This document shows, in pieces, positions 1 through 6,468 of a stretch of 7,590 nucleotides of DNA. How positions within the stretch are numbered: position 1 is the stretch's first letter; each line of letters opens with the position of its first letter. This DNA comes from Flavobacterium psychrophilum (GTDB taxonomy: Bacteria; Bacteroidota; Bacteroidia; Flavobacteriales; Flavobacteriaceae): assembly GCA_945907225.1 (NCBI GenBank), contig CAMDSN010000075.1, forward strand, positions 1 through 7,590, given 5' to 3'. Under the pieces are notes generated by a model. It was not told the DNA's origin, searched no databases, and was given only the letters and a program-made list of their open reading frames with translations. Made by a program: the position numbers and the translations under genes.

Positions 1-9
1 AAAAAACTG

Positions 10-109
10 TAACACCCTAATAATGAAATCAGTTTTTATGATATTCTTAAAATTTGAAGTGTTTTTTAAAATTATTTAAAAATTTAACACCCTACTAATA
101 TTGAAATCA
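10..109. repeat. Two-copy direct repeat in AT-rich leader
   Basis: The sequence TAACACCCTAATAATGAAATCA (read at 10-31 with minor wording differences) recurs at 85-109 as a copy with CTACTAATATTG in place of CTAATAATG. The shared blocks are AACACCCTA and GAAATCA, and the copies start 75 bp apart. The second copy runs into a possible promoter for the downstream lipoprotein gene, so the pair could be a regulator binding site. It could also be a small remnant duplication. Nothing coding is visible in 1-226. Confidence 0.45.
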
Positions 110-128
110 TAAAATAATATTAATTTTG
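101..128 (+). promoter_or_regulatory. Possible promoter of the serine hydrolase gene
   Basis: TAATTTTG at 121-128 fits the Bacteroidota -7 consensus TAnnTTTG. A TTG at 101-103 lies 17 bp upstream, at the short end of the usual spacing. Transcription from here would give a leader of roughly 95 nt. In such an AT-rich region a chance match is quite possible. Confidence 0.3.
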
Positions 129-226
129 AATGCTTATTAAACCGAAAAACAAAAGCAAAATACGTAATTACTATTATCTAAACACATTACCCAATAATCT
201 TTTATTGCTTAACCTAATATCAAATT

Positions 227-1258
227 ATGAAATCAATTTTTTCTAAAAAAATTAAAGCCCTTTACATTATCCCAATTATATTATTTACATGCATTGTATC
301 CTTTTTAACTGCATGTTATAATTTTAATAAAAACAAATCAGAATTTGCAAACACAGATCAATCTTTGGCATGTAATTATAACTTAAAAAGATTAGAAGGC
401 TATAAATTCATTAAGCCATTATTATTTGTTGATGATGATTGCGAAGGAGATAATCTTGCTATTTCAAAACAAGAAATAAATAATGTAATTGAAAATTACA
501 AAGCTACTCAAGGTGTTATTTCAGCATCGGTATATATTAAAGAGTATCAGTACAACTCTTGGACAGCAATAAATGAAGAATTAGAATATGAACCTGGATC
601 ATTATTTAAAGTTCCCATTTTGATGGCCTATTTAAAATTAAGTGAAAAAAAACCGAACGTACTTGAAAAGGAGTTGTTATTTGACACGCCATTTGCCATC
701 AATAAAAATGTAGCTTATCAATCCAAACAAATTAAATTAGGCTCTAAATACACCGTAAGACAGTTACTAACCTATATGATAACCTATTCTGACAATAATG
801 CTACTGCACTTCTTAATAATAATTTAGAAGCTGATGTGCTATACAAATTATTTACAGATTTAAATTTGGTTATCCCGGACATAAAAGCACAGCATTATTA
901 TTTTACAGTTAAAGATTATTCTTTGTTTTTACGTACATTATATAACGCCACTTACTTGTCTGTAGCAAATTCTGAATACGCGATGGAATTACTGGAAAAG
1001 TGTGAGTTTAAAGGCGGAATCGTAAACGGCTTGCCCTCTAATATTCGTGTGGCTCACAAATTTGGAGAATCGGGGACCCCAACAGAAATGCAATTACATG
1101 AATCCGCTATAATTTACGACAAAGACAAAACCTATTTACTAACTGTAATGACTAAAGGAAAGGATAACAAATCATTATCAAGTTTAATTAGTAAAATTTC
1201 TGAATTGGTACATAAAAACATAATGAATATTAATTCTGTTTCAATGGCCAGTTTATAA
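227..1258 (+). CDS. Lipoprotein serine hydrolase, class A beta-lactamase-like fold
   Basis: This 343-residue protein begins with a basic and hydrophobic segment (residues 1-29) ending in a lipobox L-T-A-C with Cys30, so it is probably a lipoprotein in the cell envelope. The penicillin-recognising serine hydrolase motifs appear in order: SLFK at 125-128 (nucleophile Ser125 and Lys128, within EPGSLFKVP), SDN at 188-190, and HKFGESG at 277-283 in the position of KTG. I see no ExxLN omega-loop motif between SDN and KFG, and that motif supplies the deacylating glutamate of true class A beta-lactamases. The protein may therefore be a D,D-peptidase-like or other peptidoglycan-related serine hydrolase rather than an antibiotic-degrading enzyme. 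It stands alone, about 105 bp before the next gene on the same strand. The fold assignment is firm; the substrate is unknown. Confidence 0.85.
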   Translation: MKSIFSKKIKALYIIPIILFTCIVSFLTACYNFNKNKSEFANTDQSLACNYNLKRLEGYKFIKPLLFVDDDCEGDNLAISKQEINNVIENYKATQGVISASVYIKEYQYNSWTAINEELEYEPGSLFKVPILMAYLKLSEKKPNVLEKELLFDTPFAINKNVAYQSKQIKLGSKYTVRQLLTYMITYSDNNATALLNNNLEADVLYKLFTDLNLVIPDIKAQHYYFTVKDYSLFLRTLYNATYLSVANSEYAMELLEKCEFKGGIVNGLPSNIRVAHKFGESGTPTEMQLHESAIIYDKDKTYLLTVMTKGKDNKSLSSLISKISELVHKNIMNINSVSMASL

Positions 1259-1364
1259 ACCAAGGTGATAGATAAAAATTTAAAAAAGTAGTTTAAACTC
1301 AAGTGTGTTTTACATTTTTTTTATAATTAACAATTTCGTTTCTCTATAACAAAAAAGGACAAAT

Positions 1365-1862
1365 ATGAATGAAAATCGCATCCTAGACGCCCGAGAAATC
1401 AATCATAAAATTGAGCGAATTGCCTATCAAATTTATGAAACTTTTGCAGCGGAAAAAGAAATTATATTGGCAGGTATTTCAGGAAATGGGTTTGTTTTTG
1501 CAAAAAAAATAGAACATAAGTTGAAGACTATTTCAACTATTAAAGTATTACTTTGTGAAGTACAAATAGACAAGCAAAATCCTTTTAATGAAATTATTAC
1601 ATCGTTGGCTAAAGAGCAATACGAAAACAAAAATATTGTACTTGTAGATGATGTACTCAATTCTGGCACGACGCTTATATACGGAGTTAAACATTTTTTA
1701 GAAACATCAGTAAAAAAAATAAAAACCGCAATTTTAATTGATCGAAACCATAAAAAATTTCCTGTAAAAGCTGATTTTAAAGGCATCTCATTATCTACAT
1801 CACTAAAAGAACACGTACATGTAGTTTTCGATGAGAGTAACACCTATGCTTATTTAATTTAA
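1365..1862 (+). CDS. PyrR-like phosphoribosyltransferase
   Basis: The protein is a 165-residue type I phosphoribosyltransferase. The PRPP-binding loop VLVDDVLNSGTT lies at 93-103 and its immediate surroundings, with the two acidic residues followed by the Ser-Gly-Thr-Thr turn. The N-terminus (ILDAREINHKIERIAYQIYE, 6-25) and the later DRNHKKFPVKADF block (126-138) followed by LSTS resemble PyrR, the uracil phosphoribosyltransferase and pyrimidine-operon attenuator of Gram-positive bacteria. No pyr genes or attenuator lie nearby, so an RNA-binding role is not supported here; a nucleobase salvage role is the safer inference. The start is supported by AGGA at 1356-1359, five bases before the ATG. 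The 3' end overlaps the convergent aroK by 9 bp. Confidence 0.85.
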   Translation: MNENRILDAREINHKIERIAYQIYETFAAEKEIILAGISGNGFVFAKKIEHKLKTISTIKVLLCEVQIDKQNPFNEIITSLAKEQYENKNIVLVDDVLNSGTTLIYGVKHFLETSVKKIKTAILIDRNHKKFPVKADFKGISLSTSLKEHVHVVFDESNTYAYLI

Positions 1863-2372
1863 AAGCTCAATTATTTCTTGTGAAATCATATCGGCATTTT
1901 TGTTGTCGGTGTCAAGGACATAGGTGGCTTGATTATAAAAATAACTTCTCTCAAATAGTTGTTTTGCAACAAATTCCATTAATTCTTCGTTAGCTAAAGA
2001 GGCCACTAGGGGCCTTTTATTCTTTTCTAATTTCAATCTCTCAACTAGTATTGGAAGTGAGGCTTTTAAATAGATCGACAGCGTATTTTTAGAATTTAAT
2101 CTCAAATGATTGTCCGAATAACAGGGTGTTCCACCGCCGGTACTAATGATTAATCTTTGTTCATTTTCTACCAATTGTGTGAAAATTTCGTGCTCAATTT
2201 TTCTAAAATAAATCTCCCCTTTACTTTTAAATATTTGATCTATATTTAAGTTGCATTTCTTTTCAATTAGTTCATCTAATTCCACATAATTAATTCCTGT
2301 TTTTGAGGATAATACCCCCGCAACAGTTGACTTCCCTACAGCCATATAACCGATCAAAATTACTTTATTCAT
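1854..2372 (-). CDS. aroK: Shikimate kinase
   Basis: This enzyme phosphorylates shikimate to shikimate 3-phosphate with ATP, a cytoplasmic step of the chorismate and aromatic amino acid pathway. The length of 172 residues is normal. Walker A is GYMAVGKST at 8-16. The expected shikimate-binding residues are present: Asp33 (in VELDELIE), Arg57 (in FRKIE), the GGG turn at 79-81, and Arg142 in the C-terminal ERSYFY. The lid arginine is Arg120 in KRPL. All catalytic positions seem intact. The gene is monocistronic in this window and is transcribed away from the tRNA operon, with which it shares a 127-bp divergent intergenic region. Its last codons overlap the convergent phosphoribosyltransferase gene. 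Confidence 0.95.
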   Translation of the reverse strand: MNKVILIGYMAVGKSTVAGVLSSKTGINYVELDELIEKKCNLNIDQIFKSKGEIYFRKIEHEIFTQLVENEQRLIISTGGGTPCYSDNHLRLNSKNTLSIYLKASLPILVERLKLEKNKRPLVASLANEELMEFVAKQLFERSYFYNQATYVLDTDNKNADMISQEIIELLN

Positions 2373-2423
2373 AGCATTAAAACCTTAGTTGTGAAGCGAT
2401 TAACCCCTTGGGGCAAAAAAAGG

Positions 2424-2431
2424 CAAATTTA
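2424..2431 (-). promoter_or_regulatory. Possible aroK -7 element
   Basis: On the minus strand this reads TAAATTTG, matching TAnnTTTG, and lies about 52 bp before the aroK ATG. I do not find a good TTG at the expected upstream distance, so the promoter is only tentative. It would sit back to back with the tRNA promoter. Confidence 0.35.
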
Positions 2432-2443
2432 TAATAAAATTGC

Positions 2444-2475
2444 TTTGAAATATGAATAATAAGGCCTTATATTTG
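2444..2475 (+). promoter_or_regulatory. Promoter of the tRNA operon
   Basis: TTTG at 2444-2447 and TATATTTG at 2468-2475 are separated by 20 bp. This is an excellent match to the Bacteroidota housekeeping promoter (TTTG / TAnnTTTG). The predicted start lies near 2480-2483, a little under 20 nt before the first tRNA-Lys, as expected for a tRNA transcript. No other promoter of this quality lies before the following tRNAs. Confidence 0.8.
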
Positions 2476-2499
2476 CACCCGCATTAAAGAAAAGAAAAA

Positions 2500-2572
2500 G
2501 ACTCGATAGCTCAGTTGGTAGAGCACATCACTTTTAATGATGGGGTCCTGGGTTCGAGCCCCAGTCGGGTCA
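2500..2572 (+). tRNA. tRNA-Lys(TTT), first copy
   Basis: This is a 73-nt cloverleaf. The acceptor strands GACTCGA and TCGGGTC pair with one G-T wobble, followed by discriminator A. The anticodon stem CATCA/TGATG encloses the loop CTTTTAA, giving anticodon TTT. The T arm contains GGTTCGAGCC. The 3' CCA is not encoded, so it must be added by nucleotidyltransferase. Confidence 0.97.
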
Positions 2573-2593
2573 CACTTTATCTTTAATTCTTTA

Positions 2594-2666
2594 GACTCGA
2601 TAGCTCAGTTGGTAGAGCACATCACTTTTAATGATGGGGTCCTGGGTTCGAGCCCCAGTCGGGTCA
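2594..2666 (+). tRNA. tRNA-Lys(TTT), second identical copy
   Basis: This gene is identical base for base to the preceding tRNA-Lys and begins 21 bp after it ends. It has the same anticodon TTT and also lacks an encoded CCA. The spacer is AT-rich with no promoter, so it is presumably processed from the same transcript. The pair is a tandem duplication kept identical by recency or gene conversion. Confidence 0.97.
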
Positions 2667-2668
2667 CA

Positions 2669-2702
2669 GTAAGACGTTGCAGTGCAACGTCTTTACTTTT
2701 TT
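2669..2702 (+). terminator. Terminator-like hairpin between tRNA-Lys and tRNA-Leu
   Basis: GTAA-GACGTTG (2669-2679) pairs with CAACGTC-TTTAC (2685-2696) around the loop CAGTG, with one bulged T. Six Ts follow directly (2697-2702). This is a textbook intrinsic terminator. It begins three bases after the second tRNA-Lys and ends one base before tRNA-Leu. Confidence 0.75.
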
Positions 2703-2703
2703 A

Positions 2704-2786
2704 GGCCACGTGGAGAAACGGTAGACTTGCCATCTTGAGGGGGTGGTGCTCGTAAGGGCGTGTGGGTTCAAATCCCACCGTGGTCA
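2704..2786 (+). tRNA. tRNA-Leu(GAG)
   Basis: This is an 83-nt tRNA with a long variable arm (class II). The acceptor strands are GGCCACG and CGTGGTC, with discriminator A. The anticodon stem CCATC/GGTGG encloses the loop TTGAGGG, giving anticodon GAG for leucine. The variable arm lies around GTGCTCGTAAGGGCGT, and the T arm contains GTGGGTTCAAATCCCAC. No CCA is encoded. It starts one base after the T-run of the preceding hairpin and has no room for its own promoter, so it depends on read-through or on a promoter inside the upstream tRNA genes. Confidence 0.95.
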
Positions 2787-2791
2787 CGAAT

Positions 2792-2854
2792 GAATACTAA
2801 AAAAAGAGAAAAACACCAAGCTTGCTTGCGTGTTTTTTTTCGTTTTTAGTATTC
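2792..2854. terminator. Long near-palindromic terminator hairpin
   Basis: The outer arms GAATACTAAAAA (2792-2803) and TTTTTAGTATTC (2843-2854) are a perfect 12-bp inverted repeat. The inner arms AAAAACAC-CAAGC and GCTTGCGTGTTTTT continue the stem with one bulge. The eight Ts at 2833-2840 complete a terminator for the tRNA operon. Because A-runs and T-runs flank the core on both sides, it could also stop transcription from the other strand. Confidence 0.8.
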
Positions 2855-2856
2855 TC

Positions 2857-3067
2857 AAAGCGGAGCTTTGCAGGATTATGCGAAGCAAAATCCCTTGTTC
2901 AGAAAAGCGGAGCTTTGCGGGATTGTGCGAAGCAAAATCTCAAGTTGTAAAAGCGGAGCTTTTGGGATAATGCGAAGCAAAATCTCATGTTCAGAATGGC
3001 GAAGCTTTTGGGATAATGCGAAGCAAAATCCCATGTTCAGAAAAGCGAAGCTTTCTTTGAAAGAAAA
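2857..3067. repeat. Tandem array of 46-47 bp units with GCGRAGC mini-hairpins
   Basis: Four full units start at 2857, 2904, 2950 and 2996, and a partial fifth starts at 3042. Each unit carries AAAGCGGAGCTTT (AAGCGAAGCTT type in the later units), then a second hairpin centred on TGCGAAGCA, then a linker ending in TTCAGA. The heptamer GCGGAGC or GCGAAGC occurs nine times, starting at 2860, 2880, 2907, 2927, 2953, 2972, 2999, 3018 and 3045, alternating about 20 and 27 bp apart. At 3010-3032 the second hairpin extends symmetrically to GGGAT/ATCCC arms. The unit length is not a multiple of three, so it is not a protein repeat. The array fills much of the 436-bp gap between tRNA-Leu and the regulator gene; the rest (3068-3222) is AT-rich leader. 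Confidence 0.9.
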
Positions 3068-3193
3068 GTAAAAACTACACGCGATTGTATATATAATGGT
3101 AAGTACACTTGACAGTAAATGGAGCAGTTAGCATAACAATTATAAAAAGAATAAATAAATTCATTTTTTTTATCATTGTTACGGATATTGTAT

Positions 3194-3201
3194 TATTTTT
3201 G
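3194..3201 (+). promoter_or_regulatory. Possible -7 element before the regulator gene
   Basis: TATTTTTG matches TAnnTTTG and lies 21 bp before the chosen ATG. A TTG at 3176-3178 is only 15 bp upstream, which is short, so the promoter is weakly supported. A TTGACA at 3109-3114 also lies upstream but has no convincing -10 partner. Confidence 0.3.
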
Positions 3202-3222
3202 TTTAATATTTTTATAAAAAAG

Positions 3223-4119
3223 ATGAACAACATTAAAAGTACATTTAGTATTAAAGATTTAGAAAATTTGTCAGGTATTATGGCGCACACCATAAGAATT
3301 TGGGAAAAGAGGTACAATATTCTTGAACCTATGCGAACCAACACCAACATAAGAACGTATGATATACACAACCTACAAAAATTACTAAACATTACTCTTC
3401 TCCATAATCATGGTTATAAAATTTCACGTATTTCAAAACTTCCTAAAGAACGTATCCCAGAAATTGTTAATGAAATTATAACTGAAAAAAGTTTTAAAAG
3501 TCATGCTATTAGTTCTTTTAAAATGGCCATGATGAATTTTGATCAAAATCTTTTTATAAAGACCTATGACAATCTGCTTTCGGAGAAGTCGTTTAGGGAA
3601 GTGTTTTTTGATGTTTTTATTCCAATGATACAAGAAATTGGGTATTTATGGCAAACAAACACCATATCCATTGCACATGAGCATTTCTTGAGTTACCTAA
3701 TAAAACAAAAATTATTAGTTAATACAGAAAAACTTCAAATGCAGGAACCTACAAAGCATGATAGAGTTTTTGTATTGTATTTACCCGACAATGAAATACA
3801 CGAGCTAGGCATTATGTATTTAAATTATGAAATTCAATTTAATGGTTACAAAACAATATATCTTGGTGAAAGTGTTCCTATTGATAGCTTAAAAGATGTG
3901 AAAAATTACTTTGACAATATAACATACATATGTTATATGACTGTTGAACCAGAAAAATCGGCAGTTAATGCATATATTGAAACTATTAAAAAAGATTTGT
4001 TAGATGACAATTCAGAATTTTGGGTAATTGGTAGAATGGTCGAAAATATTAATAAAGATTTATGTGGCCACAATATTTTAACGTTCAACACAATTAACGA
4101 ACTTGCAGCCAATATCTAA
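3223..4119 (+). CDS. MerR-family regulator with B12-binding domain (CarH/LitR-like)
   Basis: The ATG at 3223 gives a 298-residue protein that begins directly at a MerR helix-turn-helix (FSIKDLENLSG at 8-18, HTIRIWEKRYNILEP at 22-36, RTYD at 44-47). A longer reading from TTG at 3109 would add a hydrophobic tail atypical of the family, so I reject it. A helical cap domain at about 90-165 carries the CarH signature W143-x9-E153-H154. The cobalamin-binding domain follows, with E191-I-H193-E-L-G196 in the position of DxHxxG; His193 would be the lower axial ligand. Such proteins bind adenosylcobalamin, repress carotenoid genes in the dark and release DNA on illumination. The stop is 34 bp before crtI, so it may be co-transcribed with it. 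Whether this member senses light is an inference. Confidence 0.88.
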   Translation: MNNIKSTFSIKDLENLSGIMAHTIRIWEKRYNILEPMRTNTNIRTYDIHNLQKLLNITLLHNHGYKISRISKLPKERIPEIVNEIITEKSFKSHAISSFKMAMMNFDQNLFIKTYDNLLSEKSFREVFFDVFIPMIQEIGYLWQTNTISIAHEHFLSYLIKQKLLVNTEKLQMQEPTKHDRVFVLYLPDNEIHELGIMYLNYEIQFNGYKTIYLGESVPIDSLKDVKNYFDNITYICYMTVEPEKSAVNAYIETIKKDLLDDNSEFWVIGRMVENINKDLCGHNILTFNTINELAANI

Positions 4120-4153
4120 TAAAAACATTACAAGATTTACTTTTCCAAAAAAT

Positions 4154-5614
4154 ATGAAAAAAGAGATTAGAATAATTGGCTCAGGCTTTTCCTCGCTTGC
4201 AGCCTCTTGTTATTTAGCAAAACAAGGGCATAGCGTTTCCATTTTTGAAAAAAATCCAACCATTGGAGGGCGTGCAAGACAATTAATTAAAGATGGATTC
4301 ACTTTTGACATTGGCCCAACATGGTATTGGATGCCTGATGTTTTTGAACGTTTTTTTGGTGATTTTGATAAAAAACCATCTGATTACTATCAATTAGAAA
4401 AGCTTTCACCTGCCTATCAAGTTTATTTCGGAATAAATGATTTTGTCACAATTGCAGACAACTTAGAAACCATAATTACAACTTTTGAGTCTATTGAAGT
4501 GGGCAGTGGCAAAAAACTAGCTTCATTTATGAGAGAAGCTCAGAGTAATTATAATATTGCTATTAAAGATTTAGTTTATCGCCCTGGAGTTTCACCTCTG
4601 GAATTAGTAACCATTGAAACAGCCAAAAAAGTAAATCAGTTTTTTGGAAATATCTCGACAGATATTAGAAAAAGGTTCAAAAATCCTAAATTGATACAAA
4701 TCTTAGAATTTCCTGTGCTTTTTTTAGGCGCAAAGCCATCAGATACCCCTTCGTTCTATAGTTTTATGAATTTTGCCGATTTTGGATTAGGAACTTGGCA
4801 CCCAAAAAATGGAATGTACAGCGTAATTTTAGCAATGGAAAAATTAGCTAAAGAACTTGGTGTTGAAATTACAACCAATGCCAATATAGAAAAAATAAAT
4901 ATCACAAATGGAGTTGCTGATGGAATTGTTGTTAATGGTGAAACTATCCATGGCGACATTATTTTGAGTGGAGCTGATTACCATCATTCAGAAAGTTTAT
5001 TGGATAAAAAATATCGTGCCTACTCAGAAAAATATTGGGAAAACCGAACATTCGCACCATCTTCCCTACTCTTTTATGTGGGATTTGATAAAAAAATAGA
5101 AAATGTAGAACATCATACTCTATTTTTTGATGTCGACTTTGATACACATGCTAGAGATATTTATGATACTGCTAAATGGCCTGAAAACCCTCTTTTTTAT
5201 GCAAGTTTCCCGTCAAAAACTGATTCAAATTGTGCGCCTGCAGGTAAAGAAAGTGGCATATTTTTAATACCATTAGCACCCGGCTTAAATGATACTCCCG
5301 AATTAAGAACTACCTATTTCCAAAAAATTATTACTAGATTTGAAAAATTAACACAACAATCAGTTCAAAAAAATATTATATTTCAAGAATCTTTTTGTGT
5401 TAATGATTTTATAAAAGATTATAATTCATATAAAGGAAATGCATATGGTTTGGCCAACACTTTGTTGCAAACCGCTTTCCTAAGGCCAAAATTGAAAAGT
5501 AAAAAAGTTAAAAATCTATTTTTTACGGGTCAATTAACTGTGCCAGGACCGGGAGTCCCTCCAGCGCTAATTTCAGGAAAATTAGTATCGGAACTAATTG
5601 AAAAAAATAGGTAA
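4154..5614 (+). CDS. crtI: Phytoene desaturase
   Basis: This 486-residue FAD-dependent desaturase would convert phytoene stepwise to lycopene (or neurosporene), probably at the membrane. The N-terminal dinucleotide-binding fold is IIGSGFSSLAAS at 7-18, with Glu32 ending strand 2 in FEKN, followed by GGRAR at 38-42 and the FDIGPTWYWMP block at 51-61. The C-terminal CrtI signature is intact: FFTGQLTVPGPGVPPALISG at 456-475. The ATG at 4154 is chosen because it starts just before the Rossmann strand; the frame is open from 4103 but only through a TTG that overlaps the regulator gene. The gene lies between the regulator (34 bp) and crtB (13 bp), which indicates an operon. No truncation is visible. 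Confidence 0.95.
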   Translation: MKKEIRIIGSGFSSLAASCYLAKQGHSVSIFEKNPTIGGRARQLIKDGFTFDIGPTWYWMPDVFERFFGDFDKKPSDYYQLEKLSPAYQVYFGINDFVTIADNLETIITTFESIEVGSGKKLASFMREAQSNYNIAIKDLVYRPGVSPLELVTIETAKKVNQFFGNISTDIRKRFKNPKLIQILEFPVLFLGAKPSDTPSFYSFMNFADFGLGTWHPKNGMYSVILAMEKLAKELGVEITTNANIEKINITNGVADGIVVNGETIHGDIILSGADYHHSESLLDKKYRAYSEKYWENRTFAPSSLLFYVGFDKKIENVEHHTLFFDVDFDTHARDIYDTAKWPENPLFYASFPSKTDSNCAPAGKESGIFLIPLAPGLNDTPELRTTYFQKIITRFEKLTQQSVQKNIIFQESFCVNDFIKDYNSYKGNAYGLANTLLQTAFLRPKLKSKKVKNLFFTGQLTVPGPGVPPALISGKLVSELIEKNR

Positions 5615-5627
5615 TTAAGAATACAAC

Positions 5628-6467
5628 ATGAAATCTCTTTTCGATAAAATATCATTTGATTGCAGTCTTAATGTGACTAAAAGTTATAGCACTTCATTTT
5701 CTTCTGCAGTAAAAATGTTAGCGCCCAGCATTCGTCAAGACATTTATAATATTTATGGTTTTGTGCGATTGGCAGATGAAATAGTTGATACTTTTCATGA
5801 CTATGACAAAGAAAAACTATTCAGTATGTTTGAAAACGATTTAGACGCTGCTTTGTCCAACAAGATTAGTTTGAACCCTGTTCTAAATTCATTTCAATAT
5901 ACGGTTCATAAATATTCAATTCCTACTACTTTGATTGATGCTTTTATGAAAAGCATGAAATTAGACTTACATAAAAAAGAATACACAACCCTATCTGAAT
6001 ATAACGAATATATATATGGTTCTGCGGATGTAGTTGGATTAATGTGTTTAAAGGTATTTGTAAATGGAGACGATTCTAAATTTTCTGAATTAGAGCATTC
6101 CGCTATGCGACTGGGATCTGCTTTCCAAAAAGTAAATTTCTTGCGAGATTTAAAATCAGATTTTGAAGATTTAAGCAGGACTTACTTTCCTAATACTGAT
6201 TTATCCCGATTAGACGAATCGTCTAAAGACTTAATTATTAAAGAAATAGAAGCTGATTTTGCGGCTGGATATCATGGAATTGTGTTACTCCCTATTGAAG
6301 CCAAATTTGGTGTATATACCGCCTATATTTACTATAAAAAGTTATTATCAAAATTAAAGAAGACGCCTTCTTTGGAAATAAAAAATACTCGAATTCGAGT
6401 TCCCGATTATCAAAAATTTGGCTTATTGGCAAAATGTTATGTTAATTACCGCCTGAAGTTATTATAA
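5628..6467 (+). CDS. crtB: Phytoene synthase
   Basis: This 279-residue trans-isoprenyl diphosphate synthase would condense two geranylgeranyl diphosphates into phytoene, the first committed carotenoid step. SYSTSF at 19-24 and YGFVRLADEIVD at 43-54 hold the first aspartate-rich motif (Asp50, Asp54). The second lies in FQKVNFLRDLKSD at 166-178 (Asp174, Asp178), followed by SRTYFP at 183-188. YGSADVVG at 130-137 is also typical. The start is 13 bp after the crtI stop, so translation is probably coupled within the operon. The gene looks intact. The sequence running on directly after its stop is a decayed crtZ, which shows that the operon was once longer. Confidence 0.95.
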   Translation: MKSLFDKISFDCSLNVTKSYSTSFSSAVKMLAPSIRQDIYNIYGFVRLADEIVDTFHDYDKEKLFSMFENDLDAALSNKISLNPVLNSFQYTVHKYSIPTTLIDAFMKSMKLDLHKKEYTTLSEYNEYIYGSADVVGLMCLKVFVNGDDSKFSELEHSAMRLGSAFQKVNFLRDLKSDFEDLSRTYFPNTDLSRLDESSKDLIIKEIEADFAAGYHGIVLLPIEAKFGVYTAYIYYKKLLSKLKKTPSLEIKNTRIRVPDYQKFGLLAKCYVNYRLKLL

Positions 6468-6468
6468 A

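Noticed and set aside
1259..1364. PyrR-type attenuator leader before the phosphoribosyltransferase
   Set aside because: The 105-bp gap shows no terminator and antiterminator pair or PyrR binding loop that I can recognise.
1433..1843. 136-codon minus-strand frame
   Set aside because: It lies entirely within the phosphoribosyltransferase gene on the opposite strand, which has clear family motifs; the antisense product has none.
2787..2860. Attachment site or integrated element at the 3' end of tRNA-Leu
   Set aside because: No repeat of the tRNA 3' end is found downstream in the window and no integrase gene is present.
2857..3067. CRISPR array
   Set aside because: The whole 46-47 bp unit is repeated, including the linker; there are no unique spacers of constant length and no cas genes.
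2868..3071. 67-codon open frame on the plus strand
   Set aside because: It is produced by the tandem repeat array. The 46-47 bp period is not a multiple of three, so each unit is read in a different frame and no conserved peptide results.
3109..3137. Sigma70-type promoter TTGACA with a 17-bp spacer to CATAAC
   Set aside because: The -10 partner is poor, and Bacteroidota housekeeping sigma factors do not use the TTGACA/TATAAT pair.
3109..3222. N-terminal extension of the MerR regulator from TTG at 3109
   Set aside because: It would add 38 mostly hydrophobic residues before a MerR DNA-binding domain that normally starts at the N-terminus; the ATG at 3223 fits the family.
3075..3392. 105-codon minus-strand frame with hydrophobic residues
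   Set aside because: It overlaps the regulator's DNA-binding domain and leader. The hydrophobicity comes from AT-rich antisense codons; no motif or start signal is visible.
4756..5147. Two minus-strand frames of 67 and 62 codons
   Set aside because: Both are antisense to the middle of crtI, which is intact and well recognised.
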